Source: Hippophae tibetana (taxonomy: Eukaryota; Streptophyta; Magnoliopsida; Rosales; Elaeagnaceae). Taken from it: a DNA stretch of 64,000 bases. This document shows positions 58,516 to 64,000 of this stretch, one piece after another. Numbering within the stretch: the stretch's first letter is position 1; each line of letters opens with the position of its first letter. The notes below the pieces were generated by a model that was given only the letters and a program-made list of their open reading frames with translations, was not told where the DNA came from and made no database searches. A program made the position numbers and the translations under genes. The stretch spans positions 59,196,843 to 59,260,842 of the forward strand of contig CM072810.1 of the NCBI GenBank assembly GCA_037013495.1, given 5' to 3'.

Positions 58516-60191
58516 AGATATAAAACATGTTAAGTTTCTCATCGCATTTGTTTTAGTATGGATTATAGAGCCAATACTTAAGGTGTATCCAACCCCTAAC
58601 CATAAGTGCCAGCTTCTATAGATAGTGGACTCATATTTCAGGGATGTGGAGTACACTTATAGGATTGTAGTGGTCTTTGATTAATTAGATATGTAAACCA
58701 GAGGATACCAACGTGTGAACTTTTTAGTTGGCGTATCTCAGTCCCTTTGTTGTTTGGACTACCCCTGTCCTTATCAAATTCCATAAGTGTTGATAAGTAT
58801 GACCCAAATACCTCCAAACATAATTCTTTTTTATAATAAAGTGTTGGTAAAGTACTACCTATCTTTTTATTGTAGTATGGTATTGTTTTTATTGTATGTT
58901 GTTCCTTATGAGTGGCATCTTTTGCCACTTTCTTCTCTTTCAAAACAATTATTATTTTTAAAGCTTTTGATGGTATATGGGTGTAGTAGTCTATGGCCTT
59001 GTGTAGGAATAGCCTTTCTGAAACTCTATTGCAGGACCTTCTTGGCATACACTTATCTATTAGGTATGCCTTTAAAGCATTATGTGAAATTATGTAATCT
59101 TGGAGGAGTTGGAACATTATTTTGGACCTCTAATATGTGATTGGATACATATTTTGTTATTTAGTTAGACATGATGTGTTACTTCATTGAGTCTATATAT
59201 AGACTTGGTTGATTATGTTGATCTTACCAAGTGTTCTCATATGGTACTTGGGTGGATTTCTTGAGTGCACTCGTGAGGCATTCTCACATAACTATTTTTG
59301 AAATAGTTCACGGGGAGGTATGCACCCTTAGATGATATGTGATGGTTGGGCACCTTATAAACTAATTTGTTGGTATAGTCTAATTTTGAACTACACACTT
59401 TATTTTCTTGCATAAATGTTTCAAAAATATCATATATATCATTTTCTCTAATTCGTGTGCTTCTTTACTTGTAATTTTATTTCTGAACCTAATTGTAGTC
59501 TCCATGATTCATGTACTCGAAGGTTTGTTAGTACCATCATAGATGATGATTTATAAGGTGTCCATTAGCCATTGAGACCACATGATTAATATGGATGGTT
59601 TGGACAAAGTGCCCCTACCTGTAGACCTCGATATAGTCTTATGGATTGCAATGGACAAAAGCTGCTTGAGGTGGTCCTAATTAGTCTAGGATGGATGATA
59701 GGAGGGATGCCTCTTGGGCATCTAAAGATGGATGATTTTGTACTTTGTGGGTGAACTATATATGGAAGGCTACAAGGCTTGGTTCTCATCATGGTAAGTC
59801 ATGTTGCTAGTCGAACTCTTTATGGATAAACATTGAATCCTATTCACTATGGGTATTGAAAGATGCCATATGGACATTTTCTAGGATGGGAAATGGACCA
59901 AGGGACTATGGCCCTAGAAGGCATTTTTAGAATGGTCTTGAATGCTATCTTCATCATTTTAAGTGTTGAAATAAGTTCATTATTTCATTATTTTTTAAGG
60001 AACGATCAATCACTCTTTAAGAACACTGTAATGATGATGACTAAAAGAGCAGATAATATTTTCCAAACATTATTTGGATGCATTTGATGAATGGAACAGT
60101 GGGTGATCATTTTCCCACAATTTTAACAAAAAATGGATGGGTGAACTATCTCTTCATACACATATTTTTTTCATATTTATTTTTGTACTTG
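58516..60191. other. sequence without supported genes
   Basis: Mixed composition, several open frames of 70-160 codons on both strands (for example 58638-59117 minus, 58787-59140 plus, overlapping each other) and no recognisable domain. The flanking repeats suggest it is transposon-derived, but I see no gag or pol. Confidence 0.4.
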
Positions 60192-61600
60192 TCGCGCCCC
60201 AAAAAATAGAGATATGTGACTTTTGAGAAGAAAATTACATTAAAATAAGATTTCTTAAATAACCATGAAAATAAATTCTTTATAAACAATTTGAATACCA
60301 TTAAAGATTTTTATTTAAAAAGAAGAATTATATATAAATTCATAAACTTAAATACAAAATATTTTAAAAAAATCAATTTAAATTCATTAAATCAGATTGC
60401 TCTTAACCTTGCCTAAATGTAAATTATAATAGCCACTTATGTAAATAAGGTTTCATATCAAAAATTTTAACATCTGAATCCTCCATGAAAGATCTCCATG
60501 TCTTTACCACAACTATCGCAAATGTCGTAGTTGAAAATGTGAGAAGAGTGGGGGTGAGATTACAACTTAGCAGGATTTACTCTAAAATAATATTATATCA
60601 AATAAATATTCATAATGCATGCCATTTATAATAAATTCTATGAATGGAAATAATCATAATCACCAGTATACAGCATGCAGAGATTTTATTTACAAAACCC
60701 AAGTATTCATGTACTTTCTTGTTTTCAAAATTGAGAGAATGTACATTTTAGGTATCCCAAGGCATGTTCATATAGTATAAAATATGCTATACAATATAAA
60801 TCTATATGCATGATATGCAATCTCATATGTGTTGGTCACCAAAATACATGGGCATATGCACGGTTAGCCTTCAAGACTCGTGTTGGTCTGCCTTCGACCC
60901 TATATGCAATCATAATCTGAAATATATGTACCACATATATTGGTCACATCAATGTCACATGGGCCTTCGTCTATGGGCGGTCCATTCTGAGCACAATGTG
61001 ATATCTAACTCTGAGGCTCATATGAGGTCAAATACTGAGACTTAATATATGGTAAACTCTAAGACATAACGGGGCTCCAACTTTGAGGCCTATGTGAGGT
61101 CAAAAATCCAAGGCACCATAGACAGAAAATCTTTGAAAATACATGTGATGCAAATACGTACCTATAGTCCATCAAAAATAGTATGTTGCAACCAGTAGCC
61201 CATAGGTACTATACTCTACAAGACTCACATACAAGCATACTCCCCACAAAAAATTAATTCCATGATGTATATATAAAAATCTCAAATTCCATGTATGTAA
61301 TGTTTCATATCAAAAATTAATACTCATTCTATTTAAATTTTTCTATATATGCATATTTAAAAATTCTCATAACAAGTATTTCATTTAAACAATATTTATA
61401 ATATTTATTATCATGGCATCTGATTTTCCATCCTATTCATACATATAATGCATGAAATTCTGTGAAAAACATTGTATGAATTGAAAAGATTAAAATAGTA
61501 TTTTTGAGGCCAAAAATATTAAAATATAAACTTTTTAGTGAAAATGGGTAAAAATATAATTTTTTGGAATTTTTTATGAATTTTTAACGTAAGACCAATC
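60192..61600 (-). repeat. possible gypsy LTR remnant (Del/Tekay-like end)
   Basis: TGTCGCGCCCCAAAAAATAG at 60192 is, on the minus strand, the kind of GGGGCGTGACA end seen in chromovirus LTRs of the Del/Tekay type. No primer-binding site lies beside it and no coding region follows, so at best it is a solo LTR. The right boundary is a guess. Confidence 0.35.
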
Positions 61601-62990
61601 AGAAGCTACCACGTGTCATGCCACGCAAGTAGAGGAGTTAATTGGGCAAGCCACATGGATGCCATGCAAGTAGGGATAGCGAATCACGTTATACTGCTTG
61701 TAAGAAGGACGAATTGCGCACCACATGTCAACACGACATTCAATCCGAGTTCGGAGATTAGTCAACCTACCTTGCCACCTATCACCATGCCATTGCTCCG
61801 TGCATTCCACCTGTGTGCCACCCCATCCATTTTCGTGAATAACATCATGTCGCATGGTGCTGACTTAGTGATCATTGACTCTAACTAGTCTCCTCTGCCA
61901 CGCGTCATACCCTAATTCGCTCAATGAATTTTCCCCTACCACATGTCGCACTATGATTGGCTGGTGTTATCAATTTTACTTGTTTTGATCGCAACCCTTG
62001 ATCTGAAGCTGATCTAACAATCTATATCACACTTGAGCAATATTTAATCCCCTAATCACTCTATAAACCCTAAGTGACCTCCATTAGCATAATTTTGGTA
62101 AGTTTTTGGAGCTAAAAAGAGAGAAAATACAGAAAAATTCAAAAGAGGACACAATTTTGGTGGAGATTTAAGAGGACTTTAATTCTGCAATTCAAAAGAT
62201 TGATTGTATTTCTTCTACTACTCTTTTCTTTATCAATTTTTATTTCTTTATGAAAAATATGAGTTTTATGAACACAATTATGCGTAGTTAATTTATTAAT
62301 CTAGGGATCTTATGAACATAATTTTCACCATGTGATGATCTAATATTTTACCCCAATTATAATTATAATTATAATTTAATTATATTATTTAATCTGATTT
62401 GAGTGCTATTAAGCGAACAATTTATCTATAGAGGCAATTAAATAGATTTGAGAGAATTATTTAATTATTTGTCTTGATTAAATAACATGCATAGTTTCTA
62501 GGCAGAGATGTACGATTCTTATGTATGTGATCAATAATTGATGAACTTAATGAGTAGTATGCAATTTAATTGGCATGAGAGTATGATTAAATTAATTACT
62601 ATATGGTGTGTAGCTTACTTGAGAGAGGAATACATGATAGGTTAGATTCAATTGATCATGTAATTAATTGATAATTATATTAGGGGGATTTTAGTGATTC
62701 ACATATTTAGAAAATTGGTGGATTAAGTATTCCTAGATATTTTCTCATATATCTTTTTAGTTATCAAATTTGATTTAATTAATTATTGCTATTTACTTTT
62801 AGTTATTTTAATTTTGCCTCCTATTAGTATACAAACATAAAAAAAATTGATTTTTATTTTTTTTAGTTTTAAAAATTAGTTTATAATAAAATAATCTCTG
62901 TGGGAACGATATTTTTTATTATTATTTTACTTATTATGATACATATACTTGTGTATTCATTGTATACACTTCGTGTGTGGGGATCATCAC
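61590..62990 (+). repeat. probable gypsy LTR (solo or truncated)
   Basis: The U3-like part carries several ACGTG-type motifs (CACGTGTCATG near 61611, CCACGCGTCAT near 61900), a TATA-like CTATAAACCC near 62061, then a long AT-rich R-U5, and the U5 close CTCTGTGGGAACGAT with TATACTTGTGTATTC (62893-62960), matching the first gypsy LTR. It ends near GGATCATCA. No primer-binding site follows. The start is not defined. Confidence 0.5.
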
Positions 62991-64000
62991 TCTTCTTATG
63001 AACTCAAATTCCTTGATATTTTTTCCCCAAAATATGTTCTGAAATATACCAAAACCTTGAGTAATTTTAGACAAAGAAAAATTAGAGAGAGAAGAAGGAA
63101 TAGGAAAATATGAAGTGAGAAAATGAGTTGTCCATAGGTCATTTTATAGACTAAACTATACCTCATTAACCACCCTCATTGGTGGCTGATCGAGTAGCTC
63201 AACAAGTCCACGGCGGCTTGACAACTGTGTAATTTCCTTGTTGACCCTCACTGATGGCTTGTTGATGGTTCACCATCGCAAGGTCCCCGACAAGAAACAA
63301 AAAAGTCAATTGTCCTCTTTCTCCACTTTTCATTCTCCTACACGAAAACGTTTTGATACATCCTTAAACCATAAAATATTATTAAAAAAAAATTAAGTCA
63401 CTTTTATAATTTATTATAACTTTTCAAGTTTTACTGTACCTATATTGAAAAATGTCAAATATATAATCATTGGAATTGTCTCATTGAAAGGATTCTGGAA
63501 CCAATTTTATTTGGTAGATAATGTACCGAAATTGGAATCATCTCTGTTCGGTGAACTGAACTAGCTTTTCTCACTACATTGTCAAAAATTGTTTTTTCTA
63601 ATGCCTACTCATGCTAGTGGTATGTCATGGCATATGTAGACTTCTCTGATGTTCATTCAACATGAAATTTTGATTAGTGGTTGTTCAACATATGATCAAA
63701 TGATATTTTCGATGATGGTCTTAGATTTTTTAGGTGATACATGGATTTTGAGACCTAAACAAAAGACGTTCAATTAGACATAAAGGTGAAGGGTTAGTCC
63801 ATTTTCAAGTTACTCCATCGAGTTTGACTGATTGGGCTTTTTTGTCTGATGTCGAAGGATATCTTATTCTCTGAAGCTGTTGAAAATTGAGCCATCATTT
63901 GGCGACACTGACTATGGTGCACATATGTTGGCTCATGGATTGAATAATTGCAAGGGATGATATTTCCTAGACTTCATTAGAAGTGAAGCCTTAGGTCCAA
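62991..64000. other. sequence without supported features
   Basis: No gene, repeat or element end was recognised up to the window edge. Confidence 0.4.

Noticed and set aside
58638..59140. 159-codon minus and 117-codon plus open frames overlapping each other
   Set aside because: No domain and no start or polyadenylation context. Chance open frames are likely in this less AT-rich stretch.

Overview
This is a gene-poor, AT-rich, transposon-dominated stretch of a plant nuclear genome, most likely a eudicot. The evidence is two plant-type protein genes with plant gene structure, several Ty1/copia and Ty3/gypsy LTR retrotransposons with plant primer-binding sites (initiator tRNA-Met for copia, tRNA-Asp type for gypsy), foldback MITEs and many (TA)n tracts. 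I cannot name the species. I see no rRNA or tRNA genes, no CRISPR array and no bacterial-style operons.

Layout. 1-4548: a minus-strand Ty3/gypsy element (Athila-like) with a decayed gag and a protease reading frame joined directly to the C-terminal tail of integrase. Its 5' LTR lies against the 3' half of a broken plus-strand copia element (4549-6875). 8615-14045: a structurally complete minus-strand copia element with 205-bp LTRs, a perfect 5-bp target duplication and three tandem zinc knuckles in gag, disabled by stops and frameshifts. It sits about 130 bp upstream of an intact single-exon BAHD acyltransferase gene (14177-15535, +). 16558-27863: a large copia element that keeps gag but has no recognisable pol; a decayed gypsy element (18091-23503) sits inside its gag. 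27864-34374: mostly featureless, with one foldback MITE.

34375-53344 (minus) is one gene for a PRAF-type protein (PH, RCC1 repeats, FYVE, coiled coil, BRX). I reconstructed nine coding exons whose lengths sum to 3378 bp, an exact multiple of three, giving 1125 residues. Intron 7 is about 11.2 kb because it holds a copia element (36083-46620, antisense to the gene). That element is itself hit by two insertions of one gypsy-like LTR family: a near-complete solo LTR (38422-40344) and a two-LTR, non-coding, LARD-like element (40835-45479). Target duplications support all three insertions. Intron 1 carries a second foldback MITE.

53345-64000: AT-rich sequence, a diverged reverse-orientation LTR of the same family as those in the intron, two families of degenerate tandem repeats, and probable gypsy LTR remnants.

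The window works as two host genes embedded in retrotransposon debris. I found no clearly new biological system. The most informative points are the nested insertions inside the PRAF intron, a covarying hairpin and a variable GC-rich island in the LTR family found there, the triple zinc knuckle and the pol-less copia element. All boundaries were read by eye.
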